From assembly GCA_963573305.1 (NCBI GenBank), contig OY754332.1, positions 50,257,559-50,321,558 of the forward strand: a stretch of DNA of 64,000 nt, given 5' to 3'. A program made the position numbers and the translations under genes. Shown here piece after piece: positions 13,227-26,337 of the stretch; positions within the stretch are counted from its first letter, which is position 1; every line of letters starts with the position of its first letter. This DNA comes from Pyrrhosoma nymphula (lineage: Eukaryota > Arthropoda > Insecta > Odonata > Coenagrionidae). The notes beneath the pieces are model-generated. The model saw only the letters and a program-made list of their open reading frames with translations. It ran no database searches and had not been told where the DNA came from.

Positions 13227-15525
13227 GTATAGTTGAAGGGGTGCAAGGTAGTCTTCGCTGGGTACCTTTTAGTTTCATTGACAATGGCAATCTCCACGGC
13301 GTCTATGTCGGCCTAGTCATGTTAAACAATCCATTGATAAAATCATAGGAATGAACATCATTGACTCCATCCAGCATCTGACGGTTCCGTCTTCGGGAAC
13401 TTTCATTCCCGGGAATCGACGGAAACTTCGATAATTATTCATTTGGTTGGGAGTCCGACATGTTGGCGAAATTCATTTACTAACTCGTGTGTTCTGGTTT
13501 AAAGTGCACTCATGTTTACATGAGGAGAATTGAAAGACGCCGCAGTCTGGATATCAAAGAAACAATTGGACGTACGCTGCCTTTTCATTGATAATCAAAA
13601 CACAAGCCTTAATTCGACAATTACTGAATAGATGCGTTGATTTATAGTTTCAGCCAGGCTGCGGTATTGGTGGTACGTCAGTCCTTCTGCGTTAGGGACA
13701 GCAATGCAGAAATGAGGGTTGCTTTCCCTTGCCCTTGAGGAAGCTCCTTTTGGCGAAGATTTGAAACTTGGCTTGAATCGAAAACGAGATGCATTAATTT
13801 CATGAGTATGTTTTCTGTGTAAGGTTAATGCTTTTTGCATTAACGATTCAAGTTAATCTGTCGGTTTTTCACTGTACAAATGATATTTATTACAGGGAGA
13901 GGGAAAATAGTTGAAAGTCAAAGCCTCTGGTAAAAACAACTCGAAATTGAGATGGGAATTACTCGGTGGTCTCCATTCACGTCCGTTGAGCGTAATATTT
14001 CTGCGGATTGCATGTGCCCCGCGAGTGGAGTTGCGCCACGGGAAACTGGACGGTCGTTCTCACTCAATTGTCCTATGTGGACGCTCCGAGGGAAAGATGA
14101 AACTTGAGGAGAATGTTCTTTTCTTGAGGGCAGTGCGCGGCGTCGCCCTCGGCGTTACCCCCTCTCACCGCCCGCCTCTCGCCTCTTACACCCGCTCCCT
14201 TCCGACTCAAAAGCGTCTTCTCATCCTTTCGAGTCCGTTGCTTGGACCACAATGACGTCGCGACTTCACGGGAAATTTACTTAATCTCAACCCGGTTAGG
14301 GGCTAGGCAGTAAAGAAAAAGGGACGCTGTTTTGGACGTGACACAAGGCAACGCTTTCCGTAATTCAGTCATTCCTTTACCTCTTTCACGATGCCCGCAT
14401 CCCGCCTTCTTCACGTTTCGCCGTTAATGAAGAGTTTTCATTTCAAGGCGTGTTTTAAAAGTAAATAAAAACCGTAGGACAAAACTATAAAAGTAAGAAA
14501 CTCGTAGAAAATAACAAATGTTCTATTAAATAGGAAATGCCTCAATATTCCTGTGGCGTAATTTTGGATTCACTATTTTCAGTTTTTTGTTTTAAAAAAG
14601 GATAGGAACATCTGCTTTCCATTTTATAATCCAGGTTAGGTGGGAAAGTATGGGTTTTTTGGTATGCTTTTATGTTTTGAACTTGGTTCCGGCTGGGAGG
14701 GTCGATGTGTGGATCGAGATAACGCTTTGGTTGAAGGTGTGGTTACAATTTAAAAGCCCCAAAAAATTACCCTCTGATTATTCAGCGAAATGGGGATGCT
14801 ACGAACCCCAGTTTTATTCACTAATTTGGTTTCATCATCAGCATCAGCAGTCATCATTCCGAAGATTGTTTTACTGCAGCAATACACTCCTCTCTCCCAT
14901 CAGCTAACCATTTAATTCCTTATTACGTCATTATTTTGTCGTCCCTAACAATTTTCTTCGTGTTTTCCATCCTTTGTCTTCCTCAGCAAATCTTCCTATT
15001 CATTTCTCCTTCTGTGCCATTTTCAAGAGGCCGTTGTCTAAGAAGGTGTCCAGTACATTAGTCTACCTCGAAGAGTTTTGATTAAACATATTTTCTCCTT
15101 GACTCCACTGGCACAAAAAATTAGTTTTGTTGGAAAAACTTTAAACTCTGATGGATGTTCTCCCATATAACGATGGTGAAATTTACGAAAAACTTAAGCC
15201 CCTTGTCTTGAGGTATTCGCCATTAACGTTTCCAGCGGGAGCGAAAGCGGCTGGAAGGAATGATTCATGCTCTACGGCGAGGCTCGCCGAAGTGAGACCA
15301 AACAATGGCGGTGAAGATACGATCACAGGTGCTCATAGCGCAATTACCTTCGGTTCGCCTCTTGCAACGAGATACGTTCTCCCCGTAAAACTATACAGTG
15401 ACTGCTAGGCGATTGTGTAAAGAGCCGGAAAATAGCCTTTTTTTTGCTACTCACGCGTCAGCTGCAAACATCGAGCATGCTTTTCTTTCGCATGGTTGCA
15501 AAGGCTGTACTGGCTTTCTTTGTAA
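13227..15525. other. Intergenic DNA
   Basis: No supported gene. Short ORFs at 13595-13840 (minus) and 13911-14255 (plus) show no family resemblance. A CAT/CAG-rich microsatellite-like stretch lies near 14830-14860. Confidence 0.45.
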
Positions 15526-15745
15526 TAAGTTCGAAATTCCAGGGAGGAAAAATCATTCGCCTTGACTGGGACTCCGGATCCTTGGATATCGAGCAGAGTG
15601 CAGAGGGCACGATCAAGGGATCCGGGTTCGAGGCTCGGTCAAGGCGAATGATTTCTCCTCTGTGGAATTTTGCACTTAATGTGCACTTACGGGTGACTCC
15701 GTAAAAGTAGTACCGTGGCTAGTTCCGGTATCTTCAAAAAAAATT
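15526..15745 (+). mobile_element. Fold-back (head-to-head) tRNA-SINE-like repeat, copy 1
   Basis: The left part carries AAAATCATTCGCCTTGACTG and a degraded inverted B-box region. The right part carries GGATCCGGGTTCGAGGCTCG, then TCAAGGCGAATGATTT, CTCTGTGGAATTTTGCAC and a 3' body with GACTCCGTAAAAGTAGTACC. The two halves are inverted copies of the same tRNA-like head, and only the right half has the body. The copy at 59.5 kb has the same overall order. Confidence 0.75.
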
Positions 15746-17644
15746 CTTTTATGATCTTTTTCTGGCAACCAAAAGTTTCGGATCGAATCCGACATTGTCG
15801 TGGTTGCCGATGCGAGTGTCTTTCAAGTGAGATGAACTGCACCAAGCGTCCTCAGCCGCCGGCCCGGGTGCGAAAATTGCTCAAGGAGGACCAATGCTTC
15901 ACCGCCGAATTGAAAATTGAATCCATTGAATCCCTATTTATGTCTTCATTGATTCCTCTACTGTCGATTTAAGGCGAGTTCTCGTTCCGATCGACTAAAT
16001 GAACCAAAATCCCGCCCCTCTGCTCTGTTTGTTGGCAAATCCGCAATGTATTCGTCATTCCAGTGTTTTAAGATGACAAAGACGGCTGAGCGCCCTGACA
16101 GGTTATCTCGTGAGTTTGTAAGTTTGTTGTTTCAGTGTCAGTGCCACTTTTCGTTGGAGGGCCTGAACCTCTCAAAAGCGATGGTGCAACGACTGTGCAG
16201 AGTCAGTGGACGTCTTGCCATATTGTATCGTATGTACATTGCGCTTTACATTCTATTTTAATCCATGTACATGCATACATCAAACCTCCGGCACTTCACG
16301 GAGTCACGACTCTTCTGTGCCTTGTGAAATTTAATTCACATCGGCCGTTCTAACTACCCGTACATGCAGAGCAAGTTTTCTTGGTCTACGACTACCAACT
16401 AAGCCTTTTTGACAAGGTTAATCTCGAAAGTAAAATGGCTTGAGAAAAGCGTCAGGGACTATTCATTGACTTCAGTCAGCGATTATAAATTTGGTAAACT
16501 TGTACGATAATATGGTATTTAAGATTTTTTCCAGTAACATTTTGTAACAATTGACAAGCCTAGTGGATTTCTGCCAGTTTAAAAACCCTTTTTCTTCACT
16601 CTTAACGTTGGACTTCTTTATGCATTGTTTTTAGCGTTATGCGAATACAACTTTATGTAATTCGTAATACCCTTCCCAAATTTACAATCATATCTTGATA
16701 ATTTTGAGAAAATCAATGTTTTACATTCGAATAAATAATACTGAGTTAAACACAATGGTTTGTCACCATCTATGTTATAAATACCTACTGTCAGTTTCAT
16801 ACATTAAATATGAATAAGTCCTCAAAAATAAACGTTAAAATATTGGCATAATATTATAACTGCTTGATCATTAAATGCTGCAAAATTATTCGATAAGAAC
16901 CACAATTTTTAAACCTTCTGTAATTGTTAAACCTTATGAGCAACTGCCTTGAAAAAAATAGTTTTCCCTCAAAGTCTCCCGGATTTGATGACAAATATTC
17001 CCAAAATTCCAGTATGAAGTGTCTCTGTTGCTCTTGGGAAAATTTCGTGGAACGAGAAATGTAAAAAATGCCATCAAGTAAAGACTACCATAGATAAGAT
17101 ACTCGTATGTGCGGGAAACGCGCAAAAAATTATCATGAGGGCACCAGTGTCACAGCATTATCAGTGTTTACCCTGATACTAGACTTGGGCATTCATCTCG
17201 GGAGCTGTAAATAGTTGCCCTATCTCCGATACTCAGGTGCCCGCGCTTTGCTCTGCCCCAAGGTCGCCGCTCGCGGTTTCCCGCTGCACCTCCGCACTCC
17301 AGCCGTGCTCCCGGTCGGGGTGCGGGCGTGGCTCGAGACACTGGGTCGCGTTCGCCGAAGCATATTTCGGCGTGGCTGGGTGGTCACCCGTCACGCTTGT
17401 GGAGCCTCTTGGAAACAGGAAAGGATAGCCTACAGACCCGGTTTCGTAGATCAAAATGTTCCTCCAAGCCTCGGATGCCTTTTGTAACTCGAGAGAAATC
17501 CATCTTTCGGTACAAAGGCATCGTTGAGAGCCTTGAACGTAACGATGTGATGTCATTCTTTGCTTTTTTTCTACAACAGGGGGAACAGAAATTGTCTCGC
17601 GGTGATGCGAAATGATTTACTTTTCCCCGCCCGTCGTTCTACAT
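15746..17644. other. Intergenic DNA with GC-rich patch
   Basis: 17220-17480 is CpG-rich with overlapping ORFs on both strands but no conserved motif. The rest is AT-rich and featureless. Confidence 0.45.
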
Positions 17645-17825
17645 ATATTAGTTAACTCTTCTCGGGCTCTCAACCGGTTTAAACTTTTCATAATTGCCGA
17701 CTTTTCGAGAGACGACTCGTCACTCATTCCCAAGGCAAGAATGTGTGACAATTCGTCTCTCGAAACGTCGGCAATTATGAATAGTTCGAACCGGTGGAGA
17801 GCCCGAGAAGAGTTTACTCATATTA
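17645..17825. repeat. Near-perfect hairpin element with about 80-bp arms
   Basis: The left arm (17645-17724) includes AACTCTTCTCGGGCTCTC, CATAATTGCCGAC and TTTCGAGAGACGA; the right arm (17743-17825) is its reverse complement with roughly ten mismatches. The loop is about 18 bases. It looks like a fold-back MITE; flanks show no obvious duplication. Confidence 0.85.
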
Positions 17826-18517
17826 TTCGCCGGGAAAGTGTTAGATCCTTTTTCATCTGCATATATTGTATTAATCCATGCAATGGAATCGCTCTTATCA
17901 TTTATTGTTTTTGAATGTCACGGCCTCAGCTAATCTTGCGTTTTTCATTAAGATAATAGCAGTGACTTTGAAAATCCAATGAAGATGTTATCGATCAAGA
18001 GACGACTTATCGGACCTACATACTGAATCATCCCAGGCCAGTAGCTATATAAAAAAATATTTTCTTAACTTTGCCCGGCATAATATTTGTTGTAAGTTGA
18101 TACGCCGTTAAAATGTTCGCTTGTTCCTTAGTGGCACAAATATTTTATCCAACCGTTGCATGAGTCATATGTGAATTAGTTTTATCCATACTTTGAGGAA
18201 TGGCAAGACAGTTACGTTTATTGTCTTACGAAGATTATTTTTGACTTATTTTTTAATAATACGTCTTCATTGCATATATACAATCTTGGTCCTTCTAAGC
18301 CACATGGTTTGTCAGAAAGTTCCAAAAATTCATATAAAGCGGCATTTTACAAGTGTCATCCATACATTGAAATATAATAGTTACATTTAATTTAACATTT
18401 TTTAAACTAAAAGAGAAGAATAATCAATATAATGACATTGATTAAATTATCAAAACAGTGAAACAAAAGTAAAGAAAAATATATCTTTGCCATAGTATAA
18501 CACATTATTATAAGAGA

Positions 18518-18700
18518 TTATAGATTCTTAATTTCGCTTAATAACCATTCTTTTACATTACTCTTAATTTCTACCAATTGTTTTAGATTGTGTAGTTCCT
18601 TAGGCATACAATTAAAAGTATTTGGTATATTATATTTTTGCAACCTTTTGCCATATAAATTATAGTAATCATATGTTTTAAATATGGGAGTATTTCGTGA
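18518..18700 (-). pseudogene. Possible decayed LINE ORF C-terminus
   Basis: On the minus strand an AT-rich reading frame gives KRLQKYNIPNTFNCMPKELH, then NLKQLVEIKSNVKEWLL and a TAA at 18518. The pattern LPKEL..L.....K..VK.WLL resembles the tail of several insect LINE reverse transcriptases. Only this short piece is recognisable, the frame is not open upstream, and the match is to a loose pattern. Confidence 0.4.
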
Positions 18701-19490
18701 TTTGAATTTGTTGTTTGAAAAAACTATTCATATTATGTTGCTTAAACGCTACTGCTGTTCTTTATTCGCCAATTGAACATAGGCCTGGCATTTTTATTCA
18801 GCGCTTGATAAATTGTGGGAATCATGAATCCCATCGTTTGATTGCTCTCCCAGAGGCATGGTCAGGTCCCGCACCGTACATATCACTAATCAAAGTTAAG
18901 GTCCTCTCATTTCACAGTGCAGTGGAATGGGTGGCGGGATCTCTTTATCCCGAAGTGGTGGGAGCGCCAGTGTCGTGTTTTTGAAAGATTGTGGTGATGT
19001 AACCGATGAAGTAAAAAAAGTACGATATAAGATAAATCTCTTCTCCCTTGCGTAATTATTCTCGTAATATACCTCAGTTGCCTTGAAAGTGATTTCTCCC
19101 TTGAAATGTTGTCCTAGAACCGTCTTAATATAATTCCGTATGCAATAATCCCACAGTAAGAGAAAAGATAGCTTACCAGCGCACGAGAGGTAATTCTTTT
19201 TTCGCTCTGTATGGCTCACTTTTAGGAGACCTTCAATAATGAATCTGTATTGAACTGGCATCTCCCCTTGTGTAACGGGAGTTTTCAGTGCAGCTGCATT
19301 AGTTTTTCATATGCTGTCGCTGGTTTTTAAAAAAGGTAAGCGACAGAGGAATGGGGAAGGTAATTTTCAGTGTTCTGGCTGTGATAGGAAAGTAGTAGAA
19401 ACGCCGAATATATTGATAGAAAAACGTCTGTTGTGTCATAATTTTTTCCGTGTAACCATTGGAAAAGTGAATGTTGTTTCTCGTTGATTT

Positions 19491-19620
19491 TTTTGGCCTC
19501 GTTGCATCACCATCGCGAATAATAGTTACGAGCGCGAGTTATCATTCCTACTGATTGTTTTGGCCCCGTTGCATCACCATCATGAATAATAATAGCGCGT
19601 GTTTTCAATCCTAACTTGTG
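19491..19620 (+). repeat. Two-unit degenerate tandem repeat, period 67 bp
   Basis: TTTTGGCCTCGTTGCATCAC at 19491 recurs as TTTTGGCCCCGTTGCATCAC at 19558; both continue CATC..GAATAATA and ...GCGCG. The second unit is slightly shorter. Confidence 0.75.
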
Positions 19621-22270
19621 AGCTAACGCAGTTGAACCACTGGAAATTATCCCCGGCGCGGATGTTAGAGATTGGTTAACTAACTCCATGAAGTTACTAT
19701 GTTATTCCAGAGCTCGCGTTAAAATCTGCTAATTATCTTGCGGAAGATGCTGAAATTGAGGAAAATATTTTTACTGCATTGGCATTACTTGTACTATTCA
19801 ATTCTATTACTTGTATTATTCAAGAACGTCACATCTGAATTAGCGGCCATGGTTAGAACTATGAAGAATGCATCTTTGCTGCGACGATGATTTTCTCGCA
19901 AATAATTTTAAGTCAACCTTTTTTAAATCGTGATCTGGCAGGTTTAATGTTAATTTTTTGTGTTAGGTTTTACAGATTTTACATTCTCCTATTTCCTCAA
20001 ATTCCGTGGCCAAAGGACAAATCATTATCAGTAAATAAAAAAAGAAAGTTAATCTAAATGGTGGTTGAAGAAGTCATATTCAGCGACTGTATTTGCTGTG
20101 GGAATTTGGTATTTTATAGTTCCGGGTCATTGACAGCGTTTTCACGCATGCGTATATCTAGTCTTTAAAATGCATATTTTTGAACCTCCAATTACATACT
20201 AAGAAATTAGTATCAGAATGAGTCCTTCACTTAATCTAACGGGGAATCGGGCTCGTCATCTCAGGAACCTAGTCCGGCAATACTACGTTTACGTTGTCTT
20301 AGGAAATTTTAGTCGCTGCTTTTTATAATTAGGCTCTTGAACGGTCGAGTCTAATGGCACTGGAGGGCTGTCCTGAAGTTCCAGGGAAGAGTTTTAGGCA
20401 GTACTGACAAAGATAGAATTTCTGTATTATTCTGAGGATGTATTGGTTTAGCAAAAAGAAACTCAATTACAAGAAAAGACATACAAGATATTTTTGGTAA
20501 TTTTTATCTCCTCGCTCAATGCCATTTTTGAGTATTCATTTCATTAAATTACTGCAGAAAAATGGAATGCTGATGAAAATAATGAGTTATGCTTGTTATG
20601 CTCGTGTCCATGGGTCCTCATCACCCCAAATCTAATATTTAGTCTGTGATTACTGCTTTTGTTACTCTCCTATTAACCCATGGGTCGGCAGGGATTGAGG
20701 AATGAGGTTGCTCACCAATGAAGTTTGAAAGAGAAATAATTCACTTCCTCGGACATGACATAAAATTTCCGTCTCAGGTGCAACCTCTTCATGAGCGATA
20801 ATTAATGTGCCATCCGCAATACGCTTAACCGTGATTTCGTTGCAGTGGCTTTCGATTACTGGAAAATTAAACCTGGCCTTTGTGTTGCACGTGTATTCAT
20901 CGCTGCACTGTTGTATTCCTTTTTCCGAGTGGTGGTAGTTTGTTAGCTTGTACCAGATACTAAGTGGGCTCTAGGTGTGTAAACGGGAAAGCGTAAGCGG
21001 CTTTTCTACTTAAAAACATTGCGCGCTTTGTAATTACTTAATGCTCGGCGTATGGAGGGTTGAAGTGGTGAATAAATACGTTCCACGCACAATGCCCGCG
21101 TTTGCGCCCTTCATGTGTACCGTGATTCTTTTTTTTCGTTGGCACACGCGGCGTGCGTTTTGTGTTTTTTTTTACGGGGAAACACTTCATTTTTTTGGGC
21201 TTATCAACACGGTGAATCCTGTATCGCGAGACTGCGGTTGTGGTGATGCTCTACGCGGACGTTGGGTCCAAGAATGAGGAGTCGAGGTTTCGTCTCGGGA
21301 GACATTTTGGACTTTGGATCCGGAAGATGTCAACTTGAGCGCTGACCGAGATGCCATCCCGCTGAAGGACGCAGCGCGGTGACAGCCAGAATGAAGGTCG
21401 TTTCGTGTCGCGTCTATTTCTTTTGTGAAGGGGAACGATCAACAGTCAAACCATCCTCTGCTGGAAGTCGATCCTCACTTCGTGGAAGTGCTGCTAAAAA
21501 TTAGCGCACTTTTGTGGAGATGTTAGTGTGACGAATATTTTCCGTAACTGTTCATTTTCTCAGAATCACTCAACCGACCTGACACCGCAGAAGTGACGAA
21601 TGAGAAAATAGTTTACATTATTGGAATTTACAGCAATCGAGCCGGAGTGATTATTGCAATTGAGTGGCGTGATTGAAAATGTGAAAATAATTATATTGAG
21701 GTTTCAGATTCGAATTCTTATGACTTTTCTGCTGTGGAAATAATTTTCAAGAGGTTTTTTTTCCTGAAGTCCAGAAGCATAGTTGTCACCTCGCGTTATT
21801 CGATGCACGTGTTGAATGTAGTAACTGAATGGTGGTGATTCTTAATTCGGCCTTGGAAATGGTTATCGACGTGAAGTTGCGGCGAGGGACCAAGGCGGGC
21901 ATAGTGTAAGCCTCCGTGCGGAGCAAATTACGCGTTCTCAAAATTGGGTTACATCTCTCTTCCCTCTCGACGCCAACGCTTTTGTCGATCGATGTGATTC
22001 TTAATCGCGATCCTTGTTTCACAGATGTCTGCCGCATTTTAAACATGTGCCCCTCGAGTCAGCGCTCGAATAACTGACCCAAGAAAGTAAAATGACATTT
22101 AATCCATTGTTATACAGTTGCATTGAGTCATCAAATAATGTTATTGATTTTTGATCACGCATTACTCGGGGCCTTGGTTTTACCAATTTTATTCCTCTTA
22201 CCAACGCAGTTAGCCGTTAGTAGATGATTTGTCATCGGCTAGTTCAAGTTGGAAATAGGTAGGTCGAATT
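19621..22270. other. Intergenic AT-rich DNA
   Basis: No gene, RNA or clear repeat recognised between the tandem repeat and the LINE C-terminal fragment. Confidence 0.5.
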
Positions 22271-22423
22271 GAAGGTAAAATTGAGGGAAAAAATTGCAGA
22301 GGAAGACTAGACTACATGAGCCACATTATGAAAGATATGCAACGCAGAACATATTACGACCTGAAACGGAAAGCTGAGAAGAGAGATGAATGGAGGTCTG
22401 CTGCCAACCAACTCGAGGGTTGA
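22271..22423 (+). pseudogene. C-terminal fragment of another LINE ORF
   Basis: An open stretch of 50 codons to a TGA reads EGKIEGKNCRGRLDYMSHIM, then KDMQRRTYYDLKRKAEKRDE and WRSAANQ. The G(R)GR..Y...I..D....Y..LKR.A..R..WR.A.NQ pattern is the usual end of endonuclease/RT LINE proteins. Nothing upstream continues the RT domain, so this is a 5'-truncated relic of a family different from the RTE-like copies in this window. Confidence 0.7.
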
Positions 22424-25400
22424 AACGGAAGAAGAAAGCTCAAACGAGTGAGAAATACGATTTCATTGTTAGACGATGGATTATGTGTAAATGTGTTCTT
22501 TATTCGTCAATCGTCCAATGAATGGACACACGTTAATGCAGTCTGGCTACCCTCCTCGAAAACCTTAATCTTGGGTTGAAATGTCTACCTCCTTTAAAAA
22601 ATCTGGGAATTTTCCTTCATTTTAACATATTTCGGTCAATTATCTTTGATTTTTTCTCGCATTATTACACGGCACGGGAATACTTCTAGAGTAATTAAAA
22701 TCACGAACTTAATACCATGAAATAATTTGACGCGCCGCATTTTTTCACGGCCGAGTTTTACTTGCGGCCGCTTTATGATTTTTTGTGCTTTAAACCTATT
22801 TCTCTCCGAGTAATTAACCCCGATTTCATTTTCTTGATCATGCTTTCGTCACATCATATCAGCTGCAAATTGGATAAATCCCTTCTCTGAGTATGTTGTA
22901 GCCTCGGGCCGCGCGGTTAGCTGCTCTGACCTGCTAGTGTGCTTATCTATCGGTTAGCTATTTATTACTACTAAAAAAATATAAGAACGATCGTTATTGT
23001 TTCGTGAAAAAAATGCTACAGAATCTGGTACCTCAAGTCATTCGCTTTCGTAAACCGAAAATAGTTTTTTTCTCAGATCTCCGCTCGACTCTCCTATCTG
23101 CTAGCAGTTTATTTTCTACACAATTCCTCGCTGTGACGCCCTTCATAATGTCTTTCATGTATTTCATCCTTAGTCATCCTCAGTGTCTTTCCCATTTATC
23201 TCTCCCTCCATTATTGCTCTCGGGGCTGTTGTGATGCAAAATGTGTCCAATCAGTTTGTCTCCTCTCTTTCTCCGAGTTTTCATCGCGTATTTTATCTCT
23301 TCAAGCCTTCGTGCGACTTCTTAGTTATTGATTCTCTCAGCCCATTTGCTCTTCCTCATTCTTTGATAGCGCCACGTTTCCGTTGCTTCCAATCTTCTTT
23401 CTTATTCATCTGCAATTGTCTTAGCTTCACTGCCTACCAGGCTTGATTTTCTGAAGTGCGATTGATGATTGCAAAGAGTGCATATGAACAGAATCACCTT
23501 GGTACTCCCTCCATCCGATGACTATGGTAGAGGCGCGGAATCGGACCTTGTCAAGCCGACGGGTCGGAATAATTACTGATGACATTCACCCTAATTTTCA
23601 CTGAAATGGCTAAAAATGGATCATAGATGTGCTCAACCAAGTGAATATTTCTTGTGGACGTGGCAGTTCAAGTGTGAAGTATAGCGTAGGAGTTTTGGTT
23701 ATTTCCTTAGTTGGTTTAAGGGTGGAAACAAAGAAGGGGTCTAGTGAAAAAAAATTGGATTCTCACGATGCAGGGGGATAAATAGATTATCGCGAGTCTT
23801 TCAATCCGAATAAACAGGTGCTCTCCATTCCGCCGTGTCCCATTTTCCTTCTCGTCTGGCCTAATTGCTCTTCCACCCATCTCCTCTATTCTTTTTACAT
23901 TTATTCCTTGCTGTCCATCTTTCCTTTTGCGTAAGTGCCGCGCCATGTGGCCCCAGTACCAATATGCTTTCGGGCTTGTGGATCATTCCACTTTTCCAAA
24001 AGGTTTTTCCCCTGTTTATGTTTGTCGATCAGATCACGTTATAACAGTAGAGAAATTGATTCCAGGACAAAGAGGTAGGAGAACTTGGTACAGTGGACTA
24101 TTGAAAAGGGATCAGTGTAAGGGGGATTATTGCAGTGGCGAGAGGAACTCCTGCTTCCACGGAAAGCGCTGAAAGGTTTTAGTTCATTATGTTCGGAAGC
24201 GGAACGTTGTTGATCTTTCATAGTAAGGGGCAAGCTTGTCGTAAATTAGCTCGAAGCCTTAATCCCCTTTCCCCAGCGCTTTTAAGTAGGATGAAAAGCC
24301 TAATGGGTATCCTTAACTATTCAATGTCCTTATTTGTTCCATGGAATCTACTTAGACTTCGATGTAGTGAATTGTTTTTTTTCTGTTCTATTTTTTTTAG
24401 TTTTCAGGTTCATTTTGATGAATGATGAAGGTTCTCGTAATTATGAAGAGGGAACATACCTTCTTCGGATGGGTGTTAGGCATGTGTATCTCAGAAGGAA
24501 TTAAAGGAAGGCCGCTATTTTATTTTATAAGGCCGCACTGTGTCAATGCAGCGACTGATATGTGGGTCATGTTGGTTATTGGGTCATATTAAGTTCAGAG
24601 AAATTTAGATTGGTCCCAAATAACCGCGATAAGAACAAGTTTCATGCTGAATTATTAGAAAATTTCGATTTAGTCCCCTTCAGTCCATATTTTTAGACGA
24701 GTAGCAAGACATTTAGAAAGGCGCGCGACACTCGAGTTTATTTACGACTTCGAGGGAATGATTTAAGCCTCTACTCTGTTGTGTGAAATAAGGCTATCAC
24801 AATGAAAAGCCCTCCTTTAGGGAAACTTTAGCTAATTTTATTATACTCGCAGAGCATGCGACCTCGAGCAAATAGGTGAAGAAAGGGTTAGTTGATATAT
24901 GCGTCATTTTTCGGAAATTTAATGGAGAAGTTTCATCATTTCTCCACTCAAATAATTAAAATATGGTATCCCAGCCTGCCAACCAAACATCCATGGGCGG
25001 ATCGCCGAATATGATGTAGATGTCGTGTAAAAACGTGTGAATTCGACCGTGCTCGTATCAGTGAAGGGTAGACCTAGTCCTGACAGCCCCCTGGATCGAG
25101 CCTTTGAAGCTTCCTCTGGGGCATGTGGAAGCTTCGGTCAGGTCGCCTGTGAACTAATGAATTGTTTGCTTGTGAATTAGTTTTGCAAGAGTAATAATTA
25201 GCGATAAAGATGATGTACGTTTCAGATACACGCCATAGAATCCATTTTGATGATTAAAGTGATAGATATACTTTATGATAATTGCTGAACTGAGAAGAAT
25301 TTTCATAATCGCATTACCATTCTAATAAGTGAACTACAATTCAATGAACGGTAAAGGTTCAATGCATTCAAGGCCATTCATAAAACATTAGAAAAAGTGC

Positions 25401-25655
25401 ATCGATTGTTGCCCAAAATCACTCCCTTGTTGCCTCTTAGCGGTGCGGAGTCATCGTTTTTGGAGATGACGGTGTTCCAAAATTATGAAACGTGCTATTC
25501 AACCATTTCGTTGTGACATCACTTCTTACACCACTACGTGACACATCACAGGTGTGTATTATATTTTAAGAGTCTAATATTTCCTGGATATGAGTGCAGC
25601 AGTCGAGTTACAAACAATACTTTTCGAAATGGAAGTATTCGAATATTTCGGGCTT
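22424..25655. other. Intergenic AT-rich DNA
   Basis: No supported feature. Short ORFs lack conserved motifs. C/T-rich stretches near 23080-23440 make several overlapping ORFs that look like composition effects. Confidence 0.45.
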
Positions 25656-25665
25656 AAGAAATTTC

Positions 25666-26327
25666 GGGGCTGATTATAAGGGTGGGAGGGCAGAAGATAG
25701 AGCAGGTCGAGCAGTTTACATATCTGGGTAGTATTTTGGAGGCGAATGGGTTTAGTGGTAAGGACATCAGATGCAGAATTGCGCTTGCTAAAGAAGCATT
25801 TTCGAAGAGAAGGGAATTGATGAGGGGGGGTCTGAGAAGAGACGTAAAGAAGAGGCTGGTGAAAACTTTAATATGGAGCGTGGCGCTATATGGGTCGGAA
25901 ACTTGGTCATTGCGAAGGGAGGATGTGCGTAGACTTGAGGCGTTTGAGACGTGGGTTTGGAGAAGGATGGAGAAGGTTAGCTGGATGGCGAGAAAGACGA
26001 ACGAGGAGGTACTGGATATGGTCGGAGAGGAGAGGAAGCTTGTGGCAGAAGTTCAGAGAAGGCAGAAGAGATGGATGGAGGAGGTTTTGAGAGGAGAGGG
26101 CATGTTGAAAAGAGTGATAGAGGGGAGAACACTGGGGAAGCGTGGAAGAGGAAGGAGGAGGATAGGAACGAAATAAGAGGAGGTAGAAGATATGAAGAAT
26201 TGAAGAGGGATCTAATAACGGGCCATTCTTAGGAGGGAAAGCGAGACAATTTCCATTAGATTGGTATGCAGAATGGGGACTGTCCAAGAACCTACAAATC
26301 AGCTGGTAGAATACTTGAATGAAATGA
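25666..26327 (+). mobile_element. 5'-truncated RTE-like LINE copy 2, with 10-bp target duplication
   Basis: A 662-bp 3' fragment of the same family, starting within the segment GLNIRVGGQKIEQVEQF of the full-length protein and ending GAATGAAATGA. It is flanked by AAGAAATTTC on both sides (25656-25665 and 26328-26337), the hallmark of target-primed reverse transcription with 5' truncation. Protein identity to the full copy is very high. A 7-bp deletion near 26168 creates the early stop after RRRIGTK. Likely a fairly recent insertion. Confidence 0.92.
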
Positions 26328-26337
26328 AAGAAATTTC

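Noticed and set aside
22905..22990. GGTTAGCTGCTCTG resembling a tRNA A box
   Set aside because: No B box follows within 30-60 bases.
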